Shown: positions 1 to 9,977 of the stretch, one piece after another
Numbering within the stretch: the stretch's first letter is position 1
Layout: each line of letters starts with the position of its first letter
DNA from: Petrolisthes cinctipes
Lineage: Eukaryota > Arthropoda > Malacostraca > Decapoda > Porcellanidae
Length of the DNA stretch: 64,000 nt
NCBI GenBank assembly: GCA_033782935.1
Contig: JAWQEG010001436.1
Location: 206,001-270,000, forward strand
Direction: 5' to 3'
The notes under the pieces: generated by a model
Told to the model about the DNA's origin: nothing
The model's database searches: none
What the model saw: only the letters and a program-made list of their open reading frames with translations
Translations under genes and position numbers: made by a program

Positions 1-10
1 TTACTGTATA

Positions 11-60
11 TTGAGGTGGTTTGGACATTTTGAGAGAATGCAAGATGGAGAATTTACAAA
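11..60 (+). pseudogene. RTE-like LINE 3' ORF remnant
   Basis: The short reading frame carries the RWFGHFERMQ motif. This matches the C-terminal RWFGHVERMQ block of the RTE-like copies elsewhere in the window (for example near 48820). Only this piece is visible; the left side runs off the window and the right side passes into AT-rich sequence, so it is a decayed fragment. Confidence 0.6.
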
Positions 61-211
61 GGTGGGCGAACAGACTATGTGTATTTGTGCAAGATTGATT
101 TTATTTTCTAATTGCATGTGGAAAGATACATTCTTTACTACTTACTTACATATCTACATACACACTTACATACTGTACTTAAATATTTACCTACTTACCT
201 TATACTTACAT
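61..211. other. AT-rich spacer with CATA-like simple sequence
   Basis: Sequence dominated by tact/tacat/cttaca repeats, with no codon structure and no recognisable element. Confidence 0.5.
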
Positions 212-455
212 TAGGCCCTTGATATATGATTAGAGTTAGCACTACCTTTTAACATAGGCCCAGTAAATCCCTTAGTCTGTATGGTAATGAATAATGGAAG
301 CCTGGGAAAACATTTGTTTGCCTTCAGTGAGGGACTGAGTGTAAAATAAAGTGGTGGGTAATGAATAACAAAAGCCTGGGAAAACATTTATTGTTGGTCT
401 TCAATAAGGGACTGACTGAGTGTAAAATGAAGTGGTGGACACAAGCATTAATTCA
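212..455. repeat. Dispersed repeat with internal tandem duplication
   Basis: A block running from 'taggcccttgatat' to 'gtggtggacacaag' has a decayed relative at 42488-42645 ('taggcccttgatgt' ... 'gtggtggatacaag'). Inside this copy a unit of about 75 bp beginning 'gtaatgaataa' is repeated twice (about 282-358 and 359-440). No coding potential or terminal repeats were seen, so the class is unknown. Confidence 0.6.
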
Positions 456-635
456 CTGGATACCGAGGGTCTCTACTATAGATAAGCTTAGACTTCTATA
501 ACACAAACAACAACAACAACACTCACAATAAGTAGCTATTATTGTAATAATAGCTCCAAGAAAACAACCTATCTTGACCCAATAATAACCAGCTTACACC
601 ATACATACATGCCTGCATCTATATACTCAATGTAG

Positions 636-823
636 GTACACGAGAGACCAGGTAAGGGAACAGTTCCACGCCCTGCTGACCCAGTACAATGCACGTAACA
701 TCAAGCCCTGGATGCCTCTCCCAGCCGGCCGCCAAACACACAACCCCGTCGCCACACCCTACCTACACCGCCTCCAACAAGTGCTGGAGTTAAGACGCAG
801 CCTCTCCCTCAGCTGGACTACTG
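636..823 (+). CDS. Host gene exon A (unidentified protein, internal exon)
   Basis: A single open frame with non-repetitive, animal-exon-like composition starts after a pyrimidine-rich stretch and AG (634-635) and ends at a GTATGT donor (824-829). The first full codon is at 637, so two bases of its split first codon lie in an upstream exon. The exon ends after one base of a codon (phase 1). It encodes about 62 residues, including REQFHALLTQYNARNIKPW and LQQVLELRRSL, predicted helical and not resembling any transposon protein here. Phase 1 fits the next exon at 19304 exactly. I do not recognise the family; it may belong to the N-terminal or middle part of a nuclear protein, because the last exon has an AT-hook. 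Earlier exons would lie left of the window. Confidence 0.6.
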
Positions 824-914
824 GTATGTATGTATGATGTCTTTTACCAGTATCTCTACCCAAACATGCACCCACAATACTGGTATGTATGATTGATGTC
901 TTTTACCAGTATAC
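819..914. repeat. 35-bp near-palindromic unit repeated at the exon A donor
   Basis: The unit 'tactggtatgtatg...ttttaccagta' occurs at about 819-853 and again at about 880-913. Each copy is close to self-complementary (tactggta/taccagta). The first copy contains the exon A splice donor. The duplication may mark the 5' junction of the adjacent Jockey-like LINE. Confidence 0.5.
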
Positions 915-1999
915 ACAACACAATACCCAGCATCTGAATGCATGATAAAATCATCACTATCCCCAAACCCAACAAAGATCCCACACTGCCCTAATCTCAC
1001 AGCCCCATCACTTTCCTTTGCACCCCTCCCAAAGTAACTGAGTGTCTCATTATAAGTCTAATCACACCACACATTCCCCTTGTATCCTCACAATTTGGTT
1101 TCAGACCACTACACTCAACGAACACTCTTTTCAAAAACCTCACACAAAGATCTGTGATGGAATCATCTCAGATAGACCACTACACAGAACATTCTTTGTC
1201 ACAGTGGACATTATACTGTAGTAGAAAAGCATTTGATGCCATCCTGTGCCACAACCTCACAAACAAAGTATACAACACAAACATGTATAACAACACAGAA
1301 AGATGGCTGGCCAACTTCCTTGGGAGGAAGAGAAGTTCATGTTACGTTTGCTGGTCAGTCATCAAACATCAGAAATTTCACCAACGGTGTCCCCTCAGCA
1401 TCCGAACTGTCACTCACTATCTTCAATTTATACATGCATGACCTACCAACACCCCAAGCACTACAAGTACATGTAGCTTCCTACGCAGACGACATAACAC
1501 TCGCATGTACACACAGAAATGCAGACACAGCCACTCACATCTTCCAACTCTACCTCAACACACTTAATGCCTGGCTCACCACGAACAGACTTAAAATATC
1601 ACCCACCAAGGCAAGTGTCACCCTTCTCACCAGCTGGAATGCTGAACATCACTACACACCACACTACCATAAACATACATACCACACACAAAATACTTGG
1701 CATAACATATAATACATCTATGTCATTCAAACAACACATCACAAGCATAAAAAACAAATGTACACAAAGACTTAATAACCTCAGATCACTTGCCAGCACA
1801 GCATTTGGACACAACTAAGAAACCACAACCACAGTGTACAAACAATATATCTGATCAGTGATGGATTATATTTACAAGCCCTGCTGCAGCCTCCACAAAC
1901 TCACACCACCTACTACACTACATGGTAGCACACCCACACATGCCAAGGAACATACAGACAACACCCAGTACACCTTATCATACACAAATACTATCATCT

Positions 2000-2230
2000 T
2001 GTAGCAGGCAACCTTTATGTATATGATTGAGCATATTCCAGGTTGACTATAAAATATAGTCACATGATCATATTCCAGGTTAGCTTCCAGGTTAGCTATA
2101 AAAGTTTATATGCAATGTAAAACCTGAAGAAATAAACAGACTAGACTAGACTAGACCAACACAAACTTGTTTGCCATTCACCCTAAGTGAAGATAACAAA
2201 CATCTTCACTACACAGTAACAACCGTTACA
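2000..2230 (+). repeat. 5' LTR of the 2000-3353 element
   Basis: TG...CA bounded. It contains 'tataaaagtttata' (2096-2109) as a TATA-like element and 'aataaa' near 2131 as a possible polyadenylation signal, followed by a tagac repeat. Confidence 0.9.
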
Positions 2231-2364
2231 TTGGTGACCCCGGGGTGACCCGAACACCTGGGGTGACCATGGCAAATAATAACTTCAAAACAAGTGGCAT
2301 CAAACCTAGTCTCACAAACCCTAGCCACACAACTGCCCTCCTGCCACTGGAGCTGAATTAAAGC

Positions 2365-2580
2365 ATGGTACCAGCACAGGCATGCCACAAGTCATTACCA
2401 AAGAATCCTCGGTACCCTCTCTTCCATCAACTGCATAACCTCTCTCACCCTGGAATACGAGCTTCACAAGAAATGACACATTCAAGATTCATTTGGTCGG
2501 ATATCAACAAAGACATCAGGAGTTGGACTCACACCTGTGTCAAGTGCCAGGCTGCGCAAGCACGCGCAAGCCAATTTGGG
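2365..2580 (+). pseudogene. Integrase zinc-binding domain fragment (Gypsy type)
   Basis: The frame starting near 2365 reads FHQLHNLSHPGIRASQ, then SRFIWSDINKDI and WTHTCVKCQ. That is the H..H..C..C zinc finger at the start of Gypsy-type integrases. It normally precedes the DDE core, but here the sequence runs into a minisatellite and the catalytic core is absent. It is the only protein-coding relic inside the LTR element and cannot be functional. Confidence 0.8.
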
Positions 2581-2682
2581 CGCCGATTTTTTGACAAACT
2601 TCGACCCTGTTGTCGACATCAAAAATCGTAAGCCCAGGGGTCATTGACTTCCATTGGCACAGCAGCCACATGCGCACACACT

Positions 2683-2830
2683 CGCGCACACACGCCTGCG
2701 GACACACACGTACGCACGCGCACACACGCCTGCGGACACACACACACGCGCACACATGCCTGCGGACACACACACACGCGCGCGCACACACGCCTGCGGA
2801 CACACACGCACGCACGCGCACACACAAGCC
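2683..2830. repeat. CA/CG-rich minisatellite
   Basis: Tandem units built on 'cacacacgcctgcgga' (five or so copies with length variation), inside the LTR element. A related flank 'gccgattttttgacaaacttcgac' occurs on both sides (about 2580 and 2840), so the array sits within a duplicated segment of about 250 bp. Confidence 0.85.
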
Positions 2831-3122
2831 ATTTTGGGCACCGATTTTTTGACAAACTTCGACCTTGCTGTCGACATTAAAAATCGTAAGCTCATGGACT
2901 CATTGAGTTTGATTGGCACTGCAGCAACACGCTCACACAAGCACGCGCACATGCACCAACTTTCCTGCTACACTCTACTCTACGACCTCGACCACTACAA
3001 CAACAACAACTACGCCTACAACTCCACGCTACTGATACGTTCTACAACTTCTCCACAATGCAAGCGGACGCCATAAGAAGACTGTATCGTTCCTCCTTCC
3101 TCGTCACTAAGGGGGGGAGTAT

Positions 3123-3353
3123 TGTAGCAGGCAACCTTTATGTATATGATTGAGCATATTCCAGGTTGACTATAAAATATAGTCACATGATCATATTCCA
3201 GGTTAGCTTCCAGGTTAGCTATAAAACTTTATATGCAATGTAAAACCTGAAGAAATAAACAGACTAGACTAGACTAGACCAACACAAACTTGTTTGCCAT
3301 TCACCCTAAGTGAAGATAACAAACATCTTCACTACACAGTAACAACCGTTACA
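3123..3353 (+). repeat. 3' LTR of the 2000-3353 element
   Basis: Same length (231 bp) and sequence as the 5' LTR apart from rare substitutions (for example aaaactttat versus aaaagtttat). Confidence 0.9.
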
Positions 3354-3618
3354 ATCTCTGCCCACTCTAAACCTATCTTCAGAAACATATCCACACTCAA
3401 ATCACTCACCAATTCATCCAAACACTCAAGAACAACACTCAGCTGTTTGCATGGCCTCCTAACATCCACACATCAGAATCCTCCCTTCCCCGTGAGGACA
3501 GAGTCCACCTGGCCAGGTTGTAATGTGGCCACCACCCAGCTCTTCTGATCAATCAGAAGAAGCTGGATGGTGCCATTGTGGATGCCACGTCCATGATGCA
3601 ACATAGCACCGCACTTTA

Positions 3619-4210
3619 TTAACCCTTGAACCAGGGTGTCGGCAATTGTCGATAGCAGCACTGAGTGTGGGTAACTGCGAGTGTCGGCATTTGTTGACAG
3701 ATTTATTTTTAAATATGCACGCCCCCTGACATACTTGTTTAGGCTCACAACAGAGGGTGTGTGTCCCTAGGGACTCCCCATGAGTCACACTAGTTACTAG
3801 CAGCCAGTGTACGAAGAGCAGTAAGCATGTATTTTCAGCAGTCTGCTTTTGTGCTTCTTACCATATATGTATGAAAAAATGACAGTGACGTTATATTTCA
3901 TTTAGTTGTATTAAGAAATGTGATTCTGACACATTTTATGATGAAATCAGAGCATGAAAACATCTTAGAAATGTCAGGAAAGTGTAAAAGTGAATTTTGA
4001 GTTGTGGTCATTCTGAGCTGGCTATCCATCATACAGATGTCTATTAAGTCTTCACAAGTACATCAAGAGACAGCTAAAGGTTTGTACTTCAATATCATGC
4101 ATCATTTATGTAGTGTAAGTAGTTTACACGCTAAGTAGTTTACTATTGCAAAAATTATGCCTGAAGTACAGAGCTGACTCGCTCATAAATGCCCACGGTT
4201 AGAGAGTTAA
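3619..4210. mobile_element. piggyBac-like non-autonomous element, copy 1 (TTAA-flanked)
   Basis: Bounded by TTAA at 3619-3622 and 4207-4210, with the left end continuing 'cccttgaaccagggtgtcgg', similar in style to piggyBac ends. The target is TTAA in the 3' UTR of the Jockey-like LINE; copy 2 of that LINE has an uninterrupted 'ctattaaacacttta' at this point. Its interior from 'ttaccatatatgta' onward matches the second element at 17577-19101. No ORF is present. Confidence 0.8.
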
Positions 4211-4392
4211 ACACATTATGGAGGACAGCAATGCACACAACCACACTCTCCAACAATATAACATACACTTTTTGAGGGCACTGGGAAAGCCCAGTTCAGG
4301 CCATGACCTTCCTCGGGGCTTGGGACTGCTTGGCCAGACAGCTTGAGGAATTTCAACAACAAAAACCTGTATATACACATGCACTTACAGTA

Positions 4393-4597
4393 CAGTAATG
4401 CCTGGTTCTGCACTGTGTGTATTATGGTGGGTGTGAATTGCACTGTTTGTTTGTAATGAATCTCTGTCCAGTAAACCCTCTTTGTAAATTACACACTCAT
4501 AAACACAGTGTTAGTTAATGATGGCTTACTGTACTCTGATTCATAGCAAAAGGTATAATATACACCCATAGCAATAGTGGAAAACAAGGGATTACAG
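4393..4597. mobile_element. Palindromic MITE family M1, copy a (TA target)
   Basis: Inverted ends of about 70 bp around 'cagtaatccctggttttccactgttgttatggg', flanked by TA (4391-4392, 4598-4599). Other copies lie at 16500-16672, 38504-38701 and 42140-42292, with a half copy at 19226-19293. The ends and TA target suggest a Tc1/mariner-pogo origin. No coding capacity. Confidence 0.75.
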
Positions 4598-4710
4598 TAC
4601 ACTCATAATTAATAATAATTGACCAGATGTGTATGGCGAGCATTGCCATGATCACACAAGCCACGTATTGGAACAAACTCTCTACGGTACTGTGCAGGGC
4701 AATGGTTCGT

Positions 4711-4829
4711 ATGCAAGAACATCCTTGGTGTTGACGATGGCATGGTACCTGTACATTGATTCCATAGACAAAGTACAGAGTCATCGTACCAGTACCACAC
4801 CATTGTCCACACCACAAATGTTCTTGCAT
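4711..4829. repeat. Fold-back inverted repeat
   Basis: The left arm (about 4711-4755, starting 'atgcaagaacatcct') is complementary to the right arm (about 4785-4829, ending 'aaatgttcttgcat'), with imperfect pairing and a loop of about 30 bp. Probably a decayed MITE. Confidence 0.6.
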
Positions 4830-4967
4830 ATGGCCCAGGAACTGTAACTAGGTAATTTGAAGTTTCAGTTTTTCTCTTCATATCATCTCTGGAATGCTCT
4901 GGGTTGAATAATAAAACTTCTTCAAAGAAAAGACTTTTTGTCACTCAATTCGTATTGTTGAAGAAAT

Positions 4968-7203
4968 CTATCTATCTATCTATAGCTCAGATGCCTTGTT
5001 CCCTCCAAGAACTCCCCCCAAGGGGGTGGCCACGGCAAAAGTGCATCCAGTTCTCCCTGTTCCAACACTCCCTCCTTACTTGGTTAAGCCCTCCCCTGCC
5101 CCTCATGTTTCTCTCCTTTACATACTCTTCCACTCTGTTCTGCCATCTAACAGGAGGTCTGCCTCTCACACCAGGTCCACAACTTCACTTCCATACACCT
5201 TCTTTACAAACTCCTCACCTTGCATTCTCTCTACATGTCCAAACCATCTCCATGTATTACGCTTCACTCTCTCAACCACTCCACATTCAATACCAATTGC
5301 CTTCTCACTCATACCACATCTCTCATACACACTCTCATTACTTTCTCCATCCCACCTTGTAGGTCCACATGTTCCTCTCAAGTAACTAATTTCCACTCAA
5401 CCACTCCACATTCAATACCAATTGCCTTCTCACTCATACCACATCTCTCATATACACTCTCATTACTTTCTCCATCCCACCTTGTAAGTCCACATGCTCC
5501 TCTCAAGTATCTCATTTCCACAGTACCTATTCTCGACTGATGAGCCCTACTCCATGTCCATGTCTCCGATGCATATGTCAGTGTTGGCAGGATTATACAA
5601 TTTCGTAGTCCCCTTTTCACTTCCATACTCACACTTCTACCCTTCATAATCCTCCCCAGTGATCCTATGACCTGTCTACCCCTCATTGCTCTCTCCCTAA
5701 TTTCTCCTTTCATACTTCCATGTTTACACATAACTGTACCCAGGTACTTAAACTCCTTCACTTCTTCCATCCTCTCACCTCTCAGAGTTATCTCACACTT
5801 TATCCCAGTTGGTACTCCTACTCTGTAAGGTGTCGCAAAGTCAATCACTTCAGTTTCTGCTCTCTCAAATACCATCACTTTAATTTTACCAACATTCACC
5901 TTCAGTTTCCTTGGTTTACACACAGACTAAAATTCGTCCACCACTCTCTGTAACTCCCTTTCACTCTCAGCCATCAACACAGTGTCATCCGCAAATAAAC
6001 TTGCCGCCAAGGACCAATTTGCTTCATTCAGCCTCAACTTCACCCCCAGACCATTCACTTTGGCTTTCATCTCTCTCATACAACCATCCATATATATATT
6101 AAACAGCCATGGTGACATGACACATCCCTGTCTCAGCCCTACACTAATATTAAAACTCTCACTTAGATCACCCTCTACCTGCACACATTCTTTTGCACCT
6201 GCATAAAAGGCCTCGATGCCCTTCTCAACACTTCTGACATAGCTTTCCTATCAACCCTATCGTATGCCTTCTCCAAGTCCATGAAGGCAGCATACAACTT
6301 CCTACCGTTCCCAATATATTTCTCCACTATTGACTTTAATGCAAATATATGGTCCACACATCTTCTATCCTTTCTGAACCCTCCCTGCTCCTCACTAACT
6401 TTATTCCCTGTTACTTCAACCAGTCTCAGTAAAAACCTTCCCATACACCTTCCCCGGTACACTGAGAAGGCTTATTACCCTATAGCTACCACACTCCTCC
6501 TTACTTCCCTTCCCCTTATACAAAGGTATAATTATGGCTCTCCTCCAATCCTCTGGCACCTCTCCCTGCCTCCAAGCCAATGTGCATATATGCAACATCC
6601 ACCCACTACTACCTCCCCCCCACACTTTAACATTTCAGCAGTTATCCCATCCACCCCTGGTGCCTTTCCCATCTTCAACTTTCCTATTGCTTTCCTAACC
6701 TCTTCCCTTCCTAATTCTCCCTGTACATTCTGTCGTCTACCACCTGCCTCCATCCCCATGCATGTCACCACCGCCTCCCCTCCCGTTCCCCCATTCTTCA
6801 GACCATCAAAATGCCTCTTCCACACTTCTTTCACTTCCTCACTTCCACTCACAGTAACTCCATCCTCTCTCTTCATTCTCACGCTACCAGACTTTCCTTC
6901 TCTTTCTCTTTTTACCTCCTTCCAGAATAATTTCTTGTTTTCTTTAAACTTTTCACTCAGTTTCTTGCCAAACTCCTCATCCACTCTCCTTTTACTCTCA
7001 CTCACCATCCTCTTCACTTGTCTCTTACATACATTGTATTCTCTCTTCCATCTCTCTCACTTCTTCCGACACATTCCTCTGTAATGTTCTCCAATATGCC
7101 TTCCTTTTCTTTTCTACAGCATCTTTCACTTTTTCTGACCACCAAGCACTCCCTTTCTTGCCCCTCTTCTGTGTCTTATATCCCACTACTTCTGCTTCTG
7201 TCC
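4968..7203 (-). mobile_element. RTE-like LINE copy 1 (reverse strand, 5'-truncated)
   Basis: The 3' end is a TATC repeat at 4968-4983 (GATA on the coding strand), a tail shared by all RTE-like copies here. Reading leftward from 7203, broken frames carry KAPGVDGITAEMLKCGG, RVISLLSVPGKV, FMDLEKAYDRVDRK, GLRQGCVMSPWLF, SLFADDTVLM and the C-terminal RWFGHVERMQ block. The endonuclease half is missing: homology stops at about 7203, where a DIRS end begins. Numerous frameshifts. Simple tandem-repeat tails are typical of the RTE clade; the clade call is from that plus RT motif style. Confidence 0.85.
5275..5520 (-). repeat. Tandem duplication of about 124 bp inside RTE copy 1
   Basis: The stretch 'caaccactccacattcaatacc' to 'cctctcaagta' occurs twice in direct succession (about 5275-5398 and 5399-5520). 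It duplicates the coding region around GMSEKAIGIECGVVE and is absent from the other RTE copies. Confidence 0.8.
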
Positions 7204-7211
7204 TGTATAAT

Positions 7212-7700
7212 AGTGCATTTGTCGCGGCTTTCAGCCGCATAAATTGTATTTATTGGTTGTGGAACCAGCACAGCTGGATTGCTATAGAATACTCCCCTTC
7301 TCCAGCCCAGGCCCGTATAGGCATAATCTGGGCTAGAAGGGTCTATTCCGTGAAGATCATCAGAAGTAAATATAAATTCAAATCTGGCGCTGTACTGATA
7401 TGGGAGCCACCTGGTGGTGGCCTGTAGAGGTACTGACCCCGCTCTGGAGCAGCGACCGCTCGTCCACTCAAATGAGAAGAAAGAGAATGCCTGCCGCATC
7501 GGGAGGCGGGTGGGACAGTAAAAGCTGTGCTGGTTCCACAACCAATAAATACAATGACGCGACAAATGCACTATTATTGGTAAAGTGGAACCAGCACAGC
7601 TGGATTGCTATGCATGCGATGCGGTAGGTGGGAGGTGAGGAGGAGGCATTCACGCCCCCTATGAAGAGCGGTAAGGAGCGCTTGGGCCCGGAGCGGGGAC
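7212..7700 (-). mobile_element. DIRS1-like terminal fragment (ITR plus internal complementary region)
   Basis: It begins AGTGCATTTGTCGC, the same end as the complete element at 30419. It runs through the 'ttggttgtggaaccagcacagc' inverted terminal repeat to an internal complementary region at 7524-7611, where the complements of the two element ends sit back to back. After about 7640 similarity to the full element fades. The region 7700-8042 has no recognisable gene. Only the 3' end of an element survives, next to a second, complete DIRS copy. Confidence 0.75.
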
Positions 7701-8042
7701 TCGTATAAAGCTTATTAGAGGTGAAACCATAGTAAAAACGGCTTCCCAGAGCTAGGTTGGTAGCTGCTTTGAAAGTGTTTGTACTCATATATAATTTATT
7801 GTCATTATATACAGTCAACTTTCTTATATAACCCAGAAAGTGTTACAAGTAGTAAGTCTTTATAGTCAGACTCGAGGGGATAGGCAGGGGGTTCGAGGAC
7901 ACCCCCCCCACACCCCCAATACCACCCTCTGGCCTCATCCACTATTCTCCCCACTATGAATTATGCTTCTTGTCTAGTTCTTTCTCACCTTCATCAATTG
8001 AGGAATAAGGAATAATATGTGACAGGCTGTGGTTGTAATAAT
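7700..8042. other. Unassigned sequence between DIRS ends
   Basis: AT-rich to C-rich sequence with no ORF of note and no match to other elements in the window that I can see. Probably the remainder of the truncated DIRS 3' region plus flank. Confidence 0.4.
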
Positions 8043-8353
8043 AGTTCATTTGTCCGCTTAAATTGTTTTTATTGGTTGTGGAACCAGCACAGCTAAATTG
8101 CTGTAGAACCTGCTCATTTCTAGCCTAGGACCTCTAAAGTCTAAAAGAGGGGCTAGAAAGTGCATTTTCCATGACGAACATCAAATTATAATATAAAATC
8201 TGTCGCTCTCCTGATGCGTGAGCCACCTGGTGGCAGCATAGTGTACTATGGCGCCCGCTCCACCCTGCCAACAAGGCTGGCCTCTGCTGCCACTCCCATG
8301 ATAAACGAACTGAATGGAGGAGATCCACATCAGGAGGAGGGAGGGACCCTAGG

Positions 8354-8445
8354 AGCTGTGCTGGTTCCACAACCAATAAAAACAATTTATGCGGGACAAA
8401 TTAACTATTATTGGTAATATGGAACCAGCACAGCAAAATTGCTAT
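8354..8445. repeat. DIRS internal complementary region, copy 1
   Basis: 'gctgtgctggttccacaa...' followed by '...attggtaatatggaaccagcacagc': the reverse complement of the left terminus adjoins the reverse complement of the right terminus. In DIRS1 such a region templates the joining of termini during circle formation. Confidence 0.8.
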
Positions 8446-8809
8446 GCATGCGATGCGGAAGACGGGAGGCCCATGGGATCCTATCCAAACCATGTAAGAG
8501 TCCAGCCAGGGACGCGGAGAGTTTGTGGACGAAGCCCAGTACTAGGAACCAGTGGAACTAGACAAGGAACTAAAGGGTAGACTCGGTAGTTTTAATTGTG
8601 GACTGGGCAAGGTGGCGACAATAAACAAGTGAATCAACAAGGGGTTTTAAAAATTTCAACATAATACACCTAATTGCACGACTGTATACACAAAATATTT
8701 GCACAATAAATATTGGCGATACATATAGAAAAAAATAATTGCAGGAGGTATGCACAAAATATATTCAGCAAAAATATTAATTATGTACCAAGGTGTATTA
8801 GGGTGACCT

Positions 8810-9880
8810 AGGGCCCTTGGCCAGGCCTCTCCCCCTCGGTCGGCCTCCCCCCCCCCCTTCCTTTCCCAACCCCTTCTCGCAGGATGAGATGGGAACTGAG
8901 GCAGTGATGCTGTTCCCATGGCTACGCACGGGACGTATTCAACCGAGTGGAAGAGGTACCTAGTCCCGAAGGAGGAGGTTGATGCCCAGCCACCCAGGTC
9001 CCGCACCCTCTCCACCAAGTGTGTTCTTAGGAAGGCGAGGGAGGCGGCCATACCCCGGATGCTGTGGGCTCTTGGGGCATGTCCGGGGTCCCTATTCTTG
9101 ATCACTCGCCAAAGTAAGCGAGCAAGGGACCTGGGAGAGAGGGGTCCCCAACCTAGAGTCGTAGAAGAGGCGGTCTGGGGAGGTCTCTCTCGTGCACTGC
9201 AGGTAGCTCGTGAAGGCATGGACTGGGCATAGTGGGTGGAATCCTCCTTGGAGGAACGAAGGAATCCTGAGAGGCTGATTAGGTCATCTGCCTGCTCGTT
9301 CTTAGCCAAGAAGGTGGGTGATGGGGCCACTGTCAGGGCTGTAGAGTTGAGCTTGACGTAGGCAAAGGCGGGTCAAGGTTGCCAGCTGGGAAGCCCTGTA
9401 GCCTGTGGCCCGAGCAAGCAGGAAGACAGCCCGTTGGAGGAAGTGGCTTTCTCCCATGACAACTCCCTCAAAGGCCAGGTAAGACAGGGCACGGTGAAGA
9501 GAACAGGCCGGAGTAGGCATCCGGTGTGGCACTGTGTCTGCGCGGATCCCCATCCTGAGTAATGCTAACGGCCTCTCGGGTACCCTAATCCCAAGGCTGA
9601 AGTGAAGGTGATCCGCCAGAGCCATGTGGTGTGCCAGCACCTTCGCCGGGGCTCTGTTGGTGGAGTCTTTAGCCAAGTAAGGAAATCCAAGACCGTATCC
9701 TCCGAGATGTAGGCGGTATCTTGGCGGCATAGTAAGTCTTGGAATCTCCTCCCGCAAGACTCGTACTGGCGCAATGATGACGGACGGTGAGCCCTCAGTA
9801 TCTTGCCCACTGTTTTCTGTGAGAAGCGTTTGCTGAGAGCTCCCCATAGAAACTCCAACCGTGAAGTTGAAGTGACGCTT
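8810..9880 (-). pseudogene. DIRS tyrosine recombinase (copy 1), broken
   Basis: Reading leftward: a core-binding-like region (LSKRFSQKTVGKILRAHR and RQYESCGRRFQ near 9800), then ATGYRASQLATLT (near 9400) with the presumptive catalytic Arg. The C-terminal half has AHSIRG (His-x-x-Arg), GGW and the candidate nucleophile Tyr in RYLFHS near 8950. All expected residues of the R..HxxR..W..Y set are recognisable, but the frame shifts at least twice (between 9858, 9330 and 8656 frames). The enzyme would integrate the circular cDNA. A homologous block lies at 31269-32430. Confidence 0.82.
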
Positions 9881-9977
9881 GGAGCGGTGCGGCCAGTTCA
9901 CTGGAGAGGCAAGCTGACCCCCAGTGGAGAGGGTGAGGGCACCACCCTGTGAGCTCCCCAAACCACGGCTGTGCTGG

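Larger units (their letters stand above)
2000..3353 (+). mobile_element. Internally deleted LTR retrotransposon with 4-bp target duplication
   Basis: Two nearly identical 231-bp LTRs (2000-2230 and 3123-3353) begin TGTAGCAGGC and end CCGTTACA. They are flanked by the direct duplication ATCT (1996-1999 and 3354-3357). The base run TTGGTGACCCCGG directly after the 5' LTR is the usual primer-binding-site position, and a purine tract (aagggggggagta) precedes the 3' LTR. The interior is only about 890 bp: an integrase zinc-finger fragment plus a CA-rich minisatellite. LTR identity and the intact target duplication suggest a fairly recent insertion of a non-autonomous Gypsy-type derivative. Confidence 0.92.
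915..4372 (+). mobile_element. Jockey-like LINE copy 1, split by two insertions
   Basis: A non-LTR retrotransposon remnant. Segment 915-1999 carries reverse transcriptase motifs in broken frames: IPKPNK near 960, FGFRPLHSTNT near 1097, a polymerase core SYADDITLA near 1480, and KASVTLLTS near 1612. The C-terminal region and 3' UTR continue at 3354-3618 and 4211-4372, ending in a CAA-rich tail. The gap sequences are an LTR element (2000-3353) and a piggyBac-like element (3619-4210). Removing both gives a sequence collinear with Jockey-like copy 2 (about 16670-17414), which lacks these insertions. There are many stops and frameshifts. Assignment to Jockey rather than a sister clade rests on motif style only. 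Confidence 0.8.

Noticed and set aside
615..830. Part of the adjacent Jockey-like LINE instead of a host exon
   Set aside because: No RT or endonuclease motif, different composition, and good splice borders. The phase matches the exon at 19304, so a host exon is preferred.
2540..2952. Several overlapping Cys/Val/Arg- or His/Thr-rich ORFs on both strands
   Set aside because: They are translations of the CA/CG minisatellite in different frames; no conserved protein features.
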